This document shows, one piece after another, positions 18,980 to 31,167 of a stretch of DNA of 64,000 nucleotides. Within the stretch, counting starts at the first letter, position 1. Every line of letters starts with the position of its first letter. The notes under the pieces were generated by a model, which saw only the letters and a list, made by a program, of their open reading frames with translations, made no database searches and was not told the DNA's origin. This stretch comes from Pseudomonadota bacterium. GTDB taxonomy: Bacteria; Myxococcota_A; UBA796; SXON01. The position numbers and the translations under genes are program-made. Where the stretch lies: contig SXON01000112.1 in the NCBI GenBank assembly GCA_005778355.1, forward strand, positions 1-64,000, given 5' to 3'.

Positions 18980-19052
18980 CGTGGGGACTCCGACAGGGGA
19001 TACCCGCGAGGTCGGCCACCGTTCACTGGCCCGCGAAAAAAGTTCCGATGCC

Positions 19053-19082
19053 TTGACACGTAAGCATATCCTTACGTATAGT
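19053..19082 (+). promoter_or_regulatory. Sigma-70 promoter with embedded ArsR operator
   Basis: TTGACA (19053-19058) and TATAGT (19077-19082) are separated by 18 bases. A perfect inverted repeat ACGTAAG-N6-CTTACGT (19058-19077) occupies the whole spacer. The first gene downstream encodes an ArsR-type repressor, so this is very likely its autoregulatory operator. Bound repressor would cover both promoter elements. The start codon is only 7-13 bases from the -10 end, so the leader is very short or absent. Confidence 0.8.
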
Positions 19083-19088
19083 GTGGTC

Positions 19089-19415
19089 ATGGTGATGACC
19101 CCGGCCCCCGACGTGTTCGACGCCATCAGCCACCCGGCGCGCCGTCGTATGCTCGATTTGCTGGCCGAGGGCGAGCGACCCGTCAACACCATCGCGGGCA
19201 ACTTCGCGATGTCGCGTCCGGCCGTGTCGCAGCACCTGCGGATCCTGCTCGACGCCGGACTCGTCAGCGAGGCGCGTCACGGGCGGGAACGACGATACCG
19301 GCTCGCCCCGGCACAACTCTCCCCGGTGCGCGACTGGCTCGCCCACTACGAACACTTCTGGAACGACCGCTTCGCCCGCCTCCGGGAGCACCTCGAAGGA
19401 GAACCAAAGGCATGA
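19089..19415 (+). CDS. ArsR-family winged-helix repressor
   Basis: This 108-residue repressor (106 if ATG 19095 is used) has the ArsR-like fold: DAISHPARRRMLDLLAEG, recognition helix SRPAVSQHLRILLDAGLV and wing EARHGRERRYRLA. It lacks the metal-binding Cys motifs of ArsR/SmtB sensors. It belongs instead to the subgroup found next to AHSA1/SRPBCC genes. It heads a three-gene operon joined by 4-base overlaps and has a palindromic operator between its own -35 and -10. A small-molecule ligand is likely but unknown. Confidence 0.9.
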   Translation: MVMTPAPDVFDAISHPARRRMLDLLAEGERPVNTIAGNFAMSRPAVSQHLRILLDAGLVSEARHGRERRYRLAPAQLSPVRDWLAHYEHFWNDRFARLREHLEGEPKA

Positions 19416-19831
19416 ACAGCACGATCACCCGAGAGCTACGCTTCGCCCAGCCGCCCGAGCGTGTGTGGCAGGCCCTCGCCCGCCGCGAGGCGCTGGCCGA
19501 GTGGATGTACCCCAACGATTTCGAGCCTCGCCTGGGGCATCGGTTCAGCTTTCACGTGCCCGCGAGCCCTGGCCTCCCCGGGGGGCTCGTCGTCGACTGC
19601 GAAGTCCTCGCCTGCGATCCGCCCACGACGCTCCGCTTCAGCTGGGTGGTGGGCAGCTTCCTCGACACGCGCGTGAGCTACCGCCTCGAAGCCGACGGCC
19701 AGGGCACGGTGGTGTACTTCGAGCACTCGGGCTTCACGCAGCCACAGGCGCGCGGGGGCGCCGAGTACGGCTGGCGCGCGATGCATCACAAGCTCGCCGA
19801 ACTGCTCACCCCTGTCGGAGGTTCATCGTGA
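19412..19831 (+). CDS. SRPBCC (AHSA1-like) domain protein
   Basis: This 139-residue protein of the AHSA1/CalC-type START superfamily opens with the usual RELRFAQPPERVWQALARREALAEWM. It continues with PPTTLRFSWVVGS and ends with GWRAMHHKLAELL. Such proteins form a deep hydrophobic cavity. It is co-transcribed with the ArsR repressor (ATGA overlap) and the DoxX membrane protein (GTGA overlap), a combination common in many bacteria. The set may respond to or handle a hydrophobic compound. Confidence 0.88.
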   Translation: MNSTITRELRFAQPPERVWQALARREALAEWMYPNDFEPRLGHRFSFHVPASPGLPGGLVVDCEVLACDPPTTLRFSWVVGSFLDTRVSYRLEADGQGTVVYFEHSGFTQPQARGGAEYGWRAMHHKLAELLTPVGGSS

Positions 19832-20205
19832 ACGTATTTCTCTGGGTTATCCAGTCCATCCTTGCCTTCTTCTACCTGTCCGGTGGGGCGTACAAGGTCT
19901 TCGCCTTCGACGAGGTGTCGAAGCAGTTCGCCATGGTCCCCCGGCCCGCGTGGACCACCATCGGCATCGTCGAGATGCTCGGCGCCGCCCTGTTGATCGC
20001 ACCGGCGGCCACGGGCTGGAAGCCCCAACTCACGCCCATCGCCGCGGCCGTGCTCACCGTCCAAACCGTCGCCATCGCCCTGGTGTACGCGCGCTACTCT
20101 CTGGCCCTGGCGCCTACGAACCCCCTCGTCTTCGCCGCACCCATGGCGCTCGCTGCCGCCTTCGTCGCTTACGGGCGGTACTCGCTCGCCCCGCTCGGCG
20201 GCTGA
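19828..20205 (+). CDS. DoxX-family membrane protein
   Basis: This 125-residue protein has four transmembrane helices. Start GTG 19828 overlaps the SRPBCC gene's stop as GTGA. The first helix carries SILAFFYLSGGAYKV and the second IGIVEMLGAALLIAPA, both typical of the DoxX/DoxD-like group. These proteins are associated with redox or thiol stress functions in some bacteria; the role here is undefined. Confidence 0.82.
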   Translation: MNVFLWVIQSILAFFYLSGGAYKVFAFDEVSKQFAMVPRPAWTTIGIVEMLGAALLIAPAATGWKPQLTPIAAAVLTVQTVAIALVYARYSLALAPTNPLVFAAPMALAAAFVAYGRYSLAPLGG

Positions 20206-20242
20206 CCGCGGCCCCGCGCGAGCGCTATCCTGCATCGCGTCG

Positions 20243-21328
20243 ATGCCTTTTCTCGTTGCGAGCCTCATCCTGGTCCTCCCGGGCGCCACGCATGCGCACG
20301 AGGGAGGCGACTGCACGCGACAGGTCACCCCCACGACCGGCCTCCCGCCAACCGAGCCCGGCGACGTCGTGTGCTTCGCACCCGGGACGTACACGCCTCT
20401 CTTGATCGTCAACGTGCATGGGCGCCCGACGGCGCCGGTGGTTTTCCGTCGCGCCCCCGGGCACGACGAGTCGCCCACGTTCACCTCTGGCTCGCTGGAT
20501 CACGGCACCGCGATCACTGTCATAAACTCCTCACACATCGAACTACTCGGCTTGCGGGCAACCAACTCGGGCACAGGTGTGTCGGTCGAGGGCAGCGAGC
20601 ATATCCGCCTGGCAGAATTGCTCGTCGAGTCCATTGGCCAGGCCGGCATCCACGTGGGCCGCACACGCAGCGCCACCCAGTTTCTCGGCCCTCCGTCGCA
20701 CCACGTCGACGTCGTGAAAAACACCATCCGCGACACGGGCCTCGTGACCGCTCGCTACGGCGAGGGAATCTACGTGGGGACGGGGGGCCTCGCGGGCGAC
20801 GACACCCACCACGTGGGGATCGAGGGCAACCACATCGAGCGCGTGCGCGCCGAGGGCATCGACGTGAAGGCGTACACACACGACATCCTCATTCGAGGCA
20901 ACCTCGTGGCCCACGGGACGCACTACTTCCATGCCGCGATCACCGTGGGGGTGAGCCCGCGTTCCTGCCCGGGGCCCGCCGACTACACCGACGCCAACTA
21001 CCTGATCGAGGACAACGTCGTCTTCGACTTCCGCCGCGTGCCCCCGCCCACGGTCAACCACGCGTCCGCGCCAGTGGCCGGCATCGGCGTCGGGCATGGC
21101 AAGACAGTCGTGCGCGGCAACACCGTCTGGGATGTACCGGGAGGCGCCGCCATCGAGCTCTACTCGACCTTCGGCACCGCCACCGCCACGCACGTCACGG
21201 TCGACGCCAACGCCATCTGGAACCCAAGGGGGCGCGGCCTGGTGGTCGGCGAGAGCGACCAAGGGACCTGCGTCACCGGGCGGAACGCCAAGCTCAGCTG
21301 GGGAGACATCGGGCCCCTCCCCCCTTGA
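20243..21328 (+). CDS. Secreted right-handed beta-helix protein
   Basis: A signal peptide (MPFLVASLILVLPGATHAH, cleavage near residue 18) precedes a 340-residue parallel beta-helix. Coils such as SSHIELLGLRATNSGTG, HHVGIEGNHIERVRAEG and TDANYLIEDNVVFDF are visible, and the N-terminal cap (GDVVCFAPGTYTP) is typical of pectate-lyase-like repeats. It is probably a polysaccharide-active or surface protein. Catalytic residues cannot be assigned with confidence. Confidence 0.8.
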   Translation: MPFLVASLILVLPGATHAHEGGDCTRQVTPTTGLPPTEPGDVVCFAPGTYTPLLIVNVHGRPTAPVVFRRAPGHDESPTFTSGSLDHGTAITVINSSHIELLGLRATNSGTGVSVEGSEHIRLAELLVESIGQAGIHVGRTRSATQFLGPPSHHVDVVKNTIRDTGLVTARYGEGIYVGTGGLAGDDTHHVGIEGNHIERVRAEGIDVKAYTHDILIRGNLVAHGTHYFHAAITVGVSPRSCPGPADYTDANYLIEDNVVFDFRRVPPPTVNHASAPVAGIGVGHGKTVVRGNTVWDVPGGAAIELYSTFGTATATHVTVDANAIWNPRGRGLVVGESDQGTCVTGRNAKLSWGDIGPLPP

Positions 21329-21373
21329 GGGTCAGCCGCGCCGACACTCCGGCGCTATGCTCCCCGCGCCACC

Positions 21374-24300
21374 ATGCTCCTCCTCCTCGCCGCCTGCCCC
21401 GACGACAGCTCCATTCCCCTCGACAAGTCCGCCATCGATAGCGGCATCGAGGACGCGCCGTCGACCGTGGAAACGTGGACCCGCGAGGAGGTGCCGACCC
21501 CTGCCTCGGTGAGCTTCACCGAGCTCATGTACCACCCCGCCGAGGACGACTCGGAGTGGATCGAGCTGCATAATCCGATGTCGCTCGACATCGACGTCTC
21601 GGGCTGGTCGCTCGCCGGGGGCGTTGACCACGCCTTCCCCTCGGGCACGGTCATCGCGGCCGGCGCGTACCTCGTGGTGAGCCCCACGGGCCAGCTCGAC
21701 GACGAGGGCGAGCGCATCGAGCTGAGGAACAACGCCGACCGCCTCATCGACACCGTGGCCTACCGCGCCGAGTATCCCTGGCCCGAGGCCCCCGACGGCT
21801 CCGGCGTGACACTCGCCAAGCGAAAGGCCGAGCTGTGGAGCGACCACGCCGAGAACTGGACGTGGAGCCCCGAGGTGGGCGGCACCCCCGGCGCGGCCAA
21901 CGGGCTCGACGAGCACACGGTGACCACCGTCGAGCTGATCGCGCTGGAATCGACGTGGCGCTACGACGACGGAGGCGCCTACCCGTCGAGTGACTGGGCC
22001 GATCTCGGCTACGACGACCACGCCTGGAAGGAGGCCGACGCCATCTTCTACGCGGGCGCCGCCACGGGGAGCACCACCGCCATCGCCTCGGTGACCGCCG
22101 ACAACTACTACGGGCTCTACCTCGGCGCCGCCGACGGCTCCGACCTGCGCCTGGTGGGAGAAGACCCCGACGGCGACTGGACGACGGTGGAGGACTTCGA
22201 GATCGAGGTCGGCCCCGCCGACCACCTGTACCTCGCTGCCTGGGAGGCCGACTGGGACTACGGCGGCCCGCAGATGACCATCGCCGAGGTGGACGTTGAC
22301 GGCGAGATCGTGGGCACGAGCATCGACACCTTCGAATACCTGCTTGGCCCCAGCGACGGCTACCCCGGGGTGCCGCCGGGCGACGCGCCCCCGCCTGAGG
22401 CCGAGTTGGCCGCGCTCGCCGCTAGTGGCAGCTGGGCCGCGCCGGCCGTGGAAGCGGATCGCAGCGCCGACCCCTGGGGCTGGGCCAACAGTGGCTACTT
22501 CTCCGAGGGCACGCACTACATCTGGGCCGACACATTTAGCGACACCTCGGTCACCAACACCGAGAACACCTACGCCCTCTTCCGTTCTGTCGCGCCCCTG
22601 CGCGGGGGCGGCGGCGAGACCGAGCTCGGCTCGGTGCCGACCACTGTCCTGTTTCGCACGGGCTTCACCCTCGATGGCGATCCCGCGTCGGCGACCCTCT
22701 ACCTCTCCTGCGCACTCGACGACGGCGCCATCGTCTACCTCAACGGCGTCGAGGTCCATCGCGAGAACATGCCGAGCGGCGCGGTCGACGCGAGCACGGA
22801 GGCGGCGGCGGCCGTCGACGACGCCGAGGTGTACGCGGAGCTCGACACCAGCACGCTCGTCGAGGGCGAGAACGTGCTGGCGGTGGAGGTGCACCAGGCG
22901 GGCGACGCCGACCTTCGCTTCGGCTGTTCCCTGAGCGCGCGCGTGTCATCGGCGACCACGAGACCGAGTGTCCGCTTCAACGAGGTGACGACCGCGTGGA
23001 TCGAGCTCGCCGCCAGCGCCGCCGAGGAGGTGGTGCTCACATGGCCAGGCGGGGAGTCCGACTTGCCCGCGTTCGTCCCGGGCGAACTCTACCAGCCTGA
23101 GCTCCCGGAACTCGCCCCCGGCGACATGCTCTTCCTCTACGACGCCAACCGGAGCACGCTCTTCGACGCCGTCCGCGTGTCGAGCCGTCCCCGGGCGCGC
23201 GACGAGGACGGCGAGTGGCGCTACCCGGTCGAGGCCACGCCGGGCGAAGAGAACGACATCGAGATCGACGACAGCGTCGTCATCCACGAGATCATGTACC
23301 ACCACCCCTCCACCGAGGAAGAGTGGATCGAGCTCTACAACCGGGGCGAGGCCGCCGTGGATCTCGCCGGTTGGCAGCTCGTCGATGCGGTGGGCTACAC
23401 CTTCCCCGCGGGCACGACCCTGGCGCCGGGCGGCTTCCTCGTGGTCAGCGATTTCTCGGGGCGCCTCGACAATACCAGCGACCGAATCCTGCTCCTCGAC
23501 GCCGCCGGGAACCCAGCCGACGAGGTGCGTTATTTCGATGACGGCCGCTGGCCGAGCACCGCAGACGGCGGCGGTTCGAGCCTAGAACTTCGCGACCCGC
23601 TGGCCGACAACGGGACGCCCGAGGCCTGGGCGGCGAGTGACGAACTGGACCGCACCGACTGGCAAACCTACAGCTACACCGGCGTGGCTGAGCCGAGCGC
23701 CGTGGGTCCGGATGGCACATGGAACGAGCTGGTGCTCGGCCTGCTCGACGAGGGCGAGGTGCTGGTCGACGACCTCAGCGTGGTCCGCGAGGCCACGGAG
23801 CTGGTACAAAACGGCGGCTTCGACGATGATGACAATCACTGGCGCCTGCTCGGCACCCATCGTCACTCTGAAGTAGATGCCGACCCCGACGACCCGAGCA
23901 ACAGCGTGCTCCGGCTGGTGGCAACGGGTCCCACGGGCCACATGCACAACCACGCCGAGAGCACGCTGCGCGAGGCGGTGTCTGAGACCACCTACACGGT
24001 GAGCTTCCGTGCACGCTGGGTGTCCGGGAGCAACCAGCTCAACAGTCGCCTGTATTTCAACCGGATGCCGGTCACCACGCTCCTTGAGAGGCCGAGCCTC
24101 ACGGGCACGCCCGGGAGCGCCAATTCCACCGCGAGCGAGCTTGGCCCCACCTTCGGCGAGCTGTCACAAGACATCGCCGTGCCTGCCCCCTACGAGCCAG
24201 TGTCCATCAGCGTCGAAGTCAACGATCCCGAGGGCGTCGAGCGCGTGACACTCTGGACTTCCGTGGACGATGCCGCCTTTGGCGCGACCGAGATGACCGA

Positions 24301-25831
24301 GTCCGGCGACACGTGGACCGGGGTCGTCCAGGGACAGGCCGCAGGCTCCATCGTCCAGCTCTACGTCGAGGCCGAGGACGGCGCAGGCAGCGCCTCGTGG
24401 TTCCCCGCTGCCGGGCCCGACTCCCGGGCACTCTTGACCTTTGACCGCGGCGAGGCCGAGGACAACGGCCTGCACAACCTCCGCATCCTGGTCACGGGGG
24501 CCGACTCCGACTGGATGCACGACGACGTCAACCTGATGAGCGACGACCTGCTCGGCGCCACCGTGATCTACGACGAGTCCGAGGTGTACTACGACGTGGG
24601 CGTCCGGCTCAAGGGGAGCGAGCGCGGCCGGCCGGAGGACGTCCGCCTCGGCTACGCGCTGCGCTTCAACGGCGACAAGCCCTTCCGGGGATCGCACCGG
24701 GGCGTGCTCGTCGATCGCTCCGAGGGCGTCAACTTCGGGCAACGCGAGGTGCTGATGAACCTCGCCATGACCGCTGCCGGCTCGGTGTCCGGCGAGTACA
24801 ACGACCTCGCCCACGCGATCACGCCCTTGCCCACGCACACCGGGCCCGTGGAGCTGCAACTCGACCGGGCCAGCGACCTCGTGCTCGCCTCGCAGTTCGA
24901 CAACGGCGACCAGGGCGCCCTTTTCGAGTACGAGCTGATCTACTACCCCTACACCACCGACGACGGCACCGCCGAGGGCCTGAAGCTGCCCTCGCCCGAC
25001 GCGGTGGTGGGCACCGCCATCACCGATCTCGGGAGCGACAAGGAGAACTGGCGCTGGAACTTCCTGCTCTCCAACAACCAGCGCGAGGACGACTTCACCG
25101 GCATCATGACGCTTGGCCGGGCCTTCGACAGCGGCGACTTCCCCCTGAATGCCGAGAGTGTCATCGACGTGGACCAGTGGCTCCGGGCCTTCGCCTTCGC
25201 CACCCTGTCCGGGGCGGTCGACAACTACGGGGCGGACGGCAGCCAACACAACGCGCGTTTCTACCTTCGGCCAGAAGACGGCCTCGTGCTGTACTTCCCC
25301 CACGACCTCGACTTCTTCGGGAGCAGCCAGATGTCGGTGATCGGCAACGGCGACCTCTCCAGCCTCTTGACGATCGCCGCCTACGAGCGGCTCTATTACG
25401 GTCACCTCCAAGACATCATCGGCCGCGCCTACAACACCGGCTACCTCGGCCCCTGGTGCCAGCAGATCGGCGAGCTCTTGCCCGCGCAGGACTTCGACAG
25501 CCACTGCCAGTTCATCGACGACCGCGCCGACTGGGTGATGAGTGGCTCGACCGACGCGGTGCTCACTCGTTTCCCGGAGGTCGAGTTCGCGGTCACGACG
25601 GGCGACTTCACCACCGTCGAGGCCGAGGCCACCATCGATGGCACGGGCTGGATCGACGTCCGGTCGATTGTGGTGGACACAACGGCCTTTACCCCCGAGT
25701 GGACCACGGCCTCCACCTGGCAGGTGACGGTCCCCCTCGAGACGGGGACGAACACCCTCGAGCTCGTCGCCACCGACCTGCACGGCGACGAGGTCGGTAG
25801 CGGCTTCGTGGTGGTAACGCTAGAGCCATGA
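21374..25831 (+). CDS. Giant lamin-tail/CotH-domain lipoprotein
   Basis: This 1485-residue surface lipoprotein has a minimal signal (MLLLLAAC, Cys 8). A first lamin-tail domain lies near residues 45-120 (SFTELMYHPAEDDSEWIELHN), and a second starts near 634 (VIHEIMYHHPSTEEEWIELYN). A CotH spore-coat-kinase-like domain spans about 1035-1390 (VGVRLKGSERGR, DQWLRAFAFATLSGAVDNYG, YFPHDLDFFG). Lamin-tail plus CotH architecture is common in secreted proteins of Myxococcota. CotH domains can phosphorylate proteins, and the visible DLDFFG may be the metal-binding Asp segment. No neighbouring gene is clearly co-functional. Confidence 0.85.
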   Translation: MLLLLAACPDDSSIPLDKSAIDSGIEDAPSTVETWTREEVPTPASVSFTELMYHPAEDDSEWIELHNPMSLDIDVSGWSLAGGVDHAFPSGTVIAAGAYLVVSPTGQLDDEGERIELRNNADRLIDTVAYRAEYPWPEAPDGSGVTLAKRKAELWSDHAENWTWSPEVGGTPGAANGLDEHTVTTVELIALESTWRYDDGGAYPSSDWADLGYDDHAWKEADAIFYAGAATGSTTAIASVTADNYYGLYLGAADGSDLRLVGEDPDGDWTTVEDFEIEVGPADHLYLAAWEADWDYGGPQMTIAEVDVDGEIVGTSIDTFEYLLGPSDGYPGVPPGDAPPPEAELAALAASGSWAAPAVEADRSADPWGWANSGYFSEGTHYIWADTFSDTSVTNTENTYALFRSVAPLRGGGGETELGSVPTTVLFRTGFTLDGDPASATLYLSCALDDGAIVYLNGVEVHRENMPSGAVDASTEAAAAVDDAEVYAELDTSTLVEGENVLAVEVHQAGDADLRFGCSLSARVSSATTRPSVRFNEVTTAWIELAASAAEEVVLTWPGGESDLPAFVPGELYQPELPELAPGDMLFLYDANRSTLFDAVRVSSRPRARDEDGEWRYPVEATPGEENDIEIDDSVVIHEIMYHHPSTEEEWIELYNRGEAAVDLAGWQLVDAVGYTFPAGTTLAPGGFLVVSDFSGRLDNTSDRILLLDAAGNPADEVRYFDDGRWPSTADGGGSSLELRDPLADNGTPEAWAASDELDRTDWQTYSYTGVAEPSAVGPDGTWNELVLGLLDEGEVLVDDLSVVREATELVQNGGFDDDDNHWRLLGTHRHSEVDADPDDPSNSVLRLVATGPTGHMHNHAESTLREAVSETTYTVSFRARWVSGSNQLNSRLYFNRMPVTTLLERPSLTGTPGSANSTASELGPTFGELSQDIAVPAPYEPVSISVEVNDPEGVERVTLWTSVDDAAFGATEMTESGDTWTGVVQGQAAGSIVQLYVEAEDGAGSASWFPAAGPDSRALLTFDRGEAEDNGLHNLRILVTGADSDWMHDDVNLMSDDLLGATVIYDESEVYYDVGVRLKGSERGRPEDVRLGYALRFNGDKPFRGSHRGVLVDRSEGVNFGQREVLMNLAMTAAGSVSGEYNDLAHAITPLPTHTGPVELQLDRASDLVLASQFDNGDQGALFEYELIYYPYTTDDGTAEGLKLPSPDAVVGTAITDLGSDKENWRWNFLLSNNQREDDFTGIMTLGRAFDSGDFPLNAESVIDVDQWLRAFAFATLSGAVDNYGADGSQHNARFYLRPEDGLVLYFPHDLDFFGSSQMSVIGNGDLSSLLTIAAYERLYYGHLQDIIGRAYNTGYLGPWCQQIGELLPAQDFDSHCQFIDDRADWVMSGSTDAVLTRFPEVEFAVTTGDFTTVEAEATIDGTGWIDVRSIVVDTTAFTPEWTTASTWQVTVPLETGTNTLELVATDLHGDEVGSGFVVVTLEP

Positions 25832-27354
25832 GCCCGGCCGCCGAACCGTGATGCTCCTCCTCGCCCCATTCGTGATCGCCGCCGACTACGAGCGCGAGGT
25901 GCGCGACGGGATCACCTCCTTCAAACGTTTCACCGACGGGGATCGTCCCCAGGACATCTACGCGGTGCGGGTCGACCTCTCGGTCCCCAACGTCGGCCTG
26001 CACGCCTCCGCCGACGACCGCGGGGTGGAGTGGTACACCGACACCCTGAGCTTCGCGGAGGAGGCCAACGCCGTGGCCGCCATCAACGGCGACTGGTCGT
26101 GCACCACCTGCTCGGGCGACGACTACCTGCACCCCCTCGGGCTCGCGATCTCCGGGGGCATGGTGTGGAACGACCACATCGAGACCGACGCGATCGGGGC
26201 CACCTGGGGCTACCTCGCCTGCGGCATCGACAAGCGCTGCGACCTCGACCAGGCCGCGCCGCTCGGCGACGCGAGCATGCTCTTCAGCCCGCTCCAGACC
26301 CCGTCGGTGTACCCCCTGCGCTACCAGGAGGCGATTGGCGCCAACGGCCTCGTGCTCGTGGAAGACGGCGTGGCCGGCAGCGGCTGTTACGACACCAGCA
26401 CCACCAACCCCCGTAGCGCCGCCTGCATCCAGGCCGACGGCACGCACCTGTGGCTGGTGGTGGTCGACGGGCGCGGGTCGGGGGGCAGCACGGGCATGAG
26501 CTGCGACGAGGTGCGCGAGCTGTTGCTCGGCGACCCCTTCGATTGCTGGGACGCGGTGATGCTCGACGGCGGCGGCAGCTCGACGCTCGTGGTGGAAGAC
26601 ACCAGCGAGGGCGCGGACTGCAACCCGCGCGGGGACAACGACCTGTGTGTCAAGAACAACCCGTCCGACGGCTCGCTGCGCACCGTGGCCAACCACCTGG
26701 CGATCACCTGGGACGACACCGCCGACCCCAGCTGCGCGCTGGCCAACGGCAAGTGGTGCGAGGGAACGACAATCTCACAGTGCCAGGGCGGCCGGCCCAC
26801 CGGCTCGGGCGACTGCGCGGTGTATGGCGCCGGCTGCCAGGAAGACGGCGACTTTGCCTTCTGCGTCGACTATCGCTGCCCCGAGGGCGACGGCCTGCGT
26901 CGCTACAACTGCGTGGATGCCACGCAGATCGAGGGCTGCAACGACGGCGTGTACGGCGTGGGCGACTGCGCGGGCTTCGGCCTGGTGTGCGGGGAGGACG
27001 CCGGGGGCGCATCCTGCATGGACAGCCGCTGCGCCGCCGGGCCCCACAGTAGCTTCTGCCTGTCAGAGAGCACCGTGGCGGCTTGCACCGACGGCGTCTA
27101 CGCGGAATCGACCTGTGCCGAGGGCACGAACTGCGTCGAGGGTGCATGCCTTTCACCGGGGGAGGACAACGACGACACCGGGCCGCCCACCGGCACGGTC
27201 GACGACGATACGGCCGAGGCACGAGGGGAAGCGAAGGTGATCGACCGCGTGGACTGCGCCCCAGCCTGCGGGACGACGTCGCCTGCGGGTGGGCTCGCGC
27301 TCCTTGCGGGCCTCGCCCTCACCGCCCGCCGCAGGGTTCCCGCCTATGCCACGG

Positions 27355-29721
<2,367 letters not shown>

Positions 29722-29780
29722 GGGGCGCCCTCCTAATGGCTCCCCCGGGGCGATAGGCTAGCGGCCCCCACGGAGCTTCC

Positions 29781-30368
29781 ATGTCCCCGACTCGCCGCAC
29801 CCTCGTACTCGCCGCCCTCGCCGCCACCGCCCTGCCCAGCGAGGGCTGCATCGGCAGCTTCACCCTGACGAAGAAGGTGTTCGGCTGGAACCAGTCGCTC
29901 GGCTCCATCGTCGTGCAGGAGCTCGTTTTCCTGCTGATGGTGATCGTGCCGGTGTACGGGACGGTGGTTCTCATCGACGCGATCGTGCTCAACGTGGTGG
30001 AGTTTGCCACCGGCAGCAACCCTCTTGGCTCCGGGCCATCTACCCGCGAGGTGGTGCTCACCGACGGCACCACCCTCCGCATGACGCGCGAGGGCGACGC
30101 GCTCACCGCCCAACTCGATGGCCCCACGCCGATCACCCGGCGCTTCTCGTGGACCGAGCACGGTGCCGAGGCCTACGACGGCGACGGCGCCCTGCTCTTT
30201 CGCGCCGAGGTCGACATGCTCGGCGGCGTGGCGGTGAGCGACGGCCAGGGCACCCTCGTGGCGGAGTACGCCCCGGCCGAGGTCCAGGAGGCCATGGCAC
30301 GTCTGGAGACGCACGGCCCCGTCCACCTCGCGCAGGTGCTCGGCGGGCAGCACGTGGCGATGGAGTAG
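29781..30368 (+). CDS. DUF3332-family lipoprotein
   Basis: This 195-residue protein has a lipoprotein-type signal (LAATALPSEGC, Cys 23) followed by GSFTLTKKVFGWNQSLGS, a transmembrane helix (ELVFLLMVIVPVYGTVVLID) and FATGSNPL, the conserved block of DUF3332 proteins. A C-terminal beta-rich domain (TTLRMTREGDALTAQLDG) follows. The family is of unknown function and is often found as single genes. It is divergent from the UvrA-like gene, 59 bases away. Confidence 0.8.
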   Translation: MSPTRRTLVLAALAATALPSEGCIGSFTLTKKVFGWNQSLGSIVVQELVFLLMVIVPVYGTVVLIDAIVLNVVEFATGSNPLGSGPSTREVVLTDGTTLRMTREGDALTAQLDGPTPITRRFSWTEHGAEAYDGDGALLFRAEVDMLGGVAVSDGQGTLVAEYAPAEVQEAMARLETHGPVHLAQVLGGQHVAME

Positions 30369-30410
30369 GTCGACGGGAGACGGCGCGGGCGAGTCTCCGC
30401 TGGCGCCCGG

Positions 30411-30629
30411 CTACAGGGTGCGCCCGTCGTTCTCGGGCGTGGTGCGCGACCCGCACGCGGGGCCGCAGGTGGCCGAGGGCATCTCACGTTCGCAGGCCTG
30501 TGCTCCCGGGGCTGCTCCAGAATCGTAGGCCGCGTCGGCCCACGGTGGGACGAAGGCGCTCACCACGCGGAGGTCCCGGCCGCAGCCCCAGGCGCAGCCC
30601 GGGTCGCGACCGGCGCACGTGCAGCCCAT
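30411..30629 (-). CDS. Cys-rich small protein sharing a motif with the subtilase
   Basis: This 72-residue frame begins GCTCAGRDPGCAWGCGRDLR. The same pattern, CxCxGRDPGCxxGCGxDxRV, opens the subtilase gene of this operon (CACSGRDPGCNAGCGPDTRV). The shared motif makes it a genuine gene. A second Cys pair follows (CEREMPSATCGPACG). It is the last gene of the operon, starting one base after the lipoprotein's stop. I know no family with this motif; a metal-binding or disulphide-knotted domain is possible. No signal peptide is visible on either copy. Confidence 0.65.
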   Translation of the reverse strand: MGCTCAGRDPGCAWGCGRDLRVVSAFVPPWADAAYDSGAAPGAQACEREMPSATCGPACGSRTTPENDGRTL

Positions 30630-30630
30630 G

Positions 30631-31167
30631 TCAGCATTCCTCCGGCTGGCCGAACGAACAGCTCACCACGTTGCCGATGGGGACGGCGTGTAAGGCCACC
30701 ATCAGGGGGTTGTAGTCCGCGTCCTGACACTCGGGTCGAAGTTCGTACACCGCCACGACTCGGTCAGCAGGACCCGCATCGTAGAACCCCACGACGCCCC
30801 TCGAGTGCGCCCAGCCCACGACATCCCATTGAGCGAAGGGCACCACCACACCCATCTCGTACTGGAAGTCGGGCAATTCCCAGTCTGTCGGCAACGCGTA
30901 CTCGGAGTAGCTCAACCCCAGTGCTTGGTACCACTCGTACACGGCGGCCTCGTCGCGCAGCTCGTGCAAATCGAGGGCGCCGGTTTCGGGTTCCGCCTCG
31001 TCGACAAGGACGGTGCCTACCAACCGCGTCTCAAGCAGGGCCCCAATCTCGTAGGGATAGCAACCCTCCTCGCGGGTGACGAGGTCCACGCCCTCGTCAC
31101 CGCAGCCCGCGAGGAGCGCAGTAAGCACCGCGGGGCGAAGGGCGCGGAGGACGGTGCGCGAGTTCAT
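30631..31167 (-). CDS. Putative lipoprotein of the subtilase operon
   Basis: Translation from ATG 31167, which overlaps the subtilase stop as ATGA, gives 178 residues. A signal ends in LTALLAGCGDEG (lipobox, Cys about 21). The mature part is acidic and has no recognisable domain; a pair of Cys lies near the C-terminus (VVSCSFGQPEEC). Being last but one in the operon, it could anchor or inhibit the protease; this is inference. A degenerate copy of its 3' end lies at 34889-34999, pointing to a past duplication. Confidence 0.7.
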   Translation of the reverse strand: MNSRTVLRALRPAVLTALLAGCGDEGVDLVTREEGCYPYEIGALLETRLVGTVLVDEAEPETGALDLHELRDEAAVYEWYQALGLSYSEYALPTDWELPDFQYEMGVVVPFAQWDVVGWAHSRGVVGFYDAGPADRVVAVYELRPECQDADYNPLMVALHAVPIGNVVSCSFGQPEEC

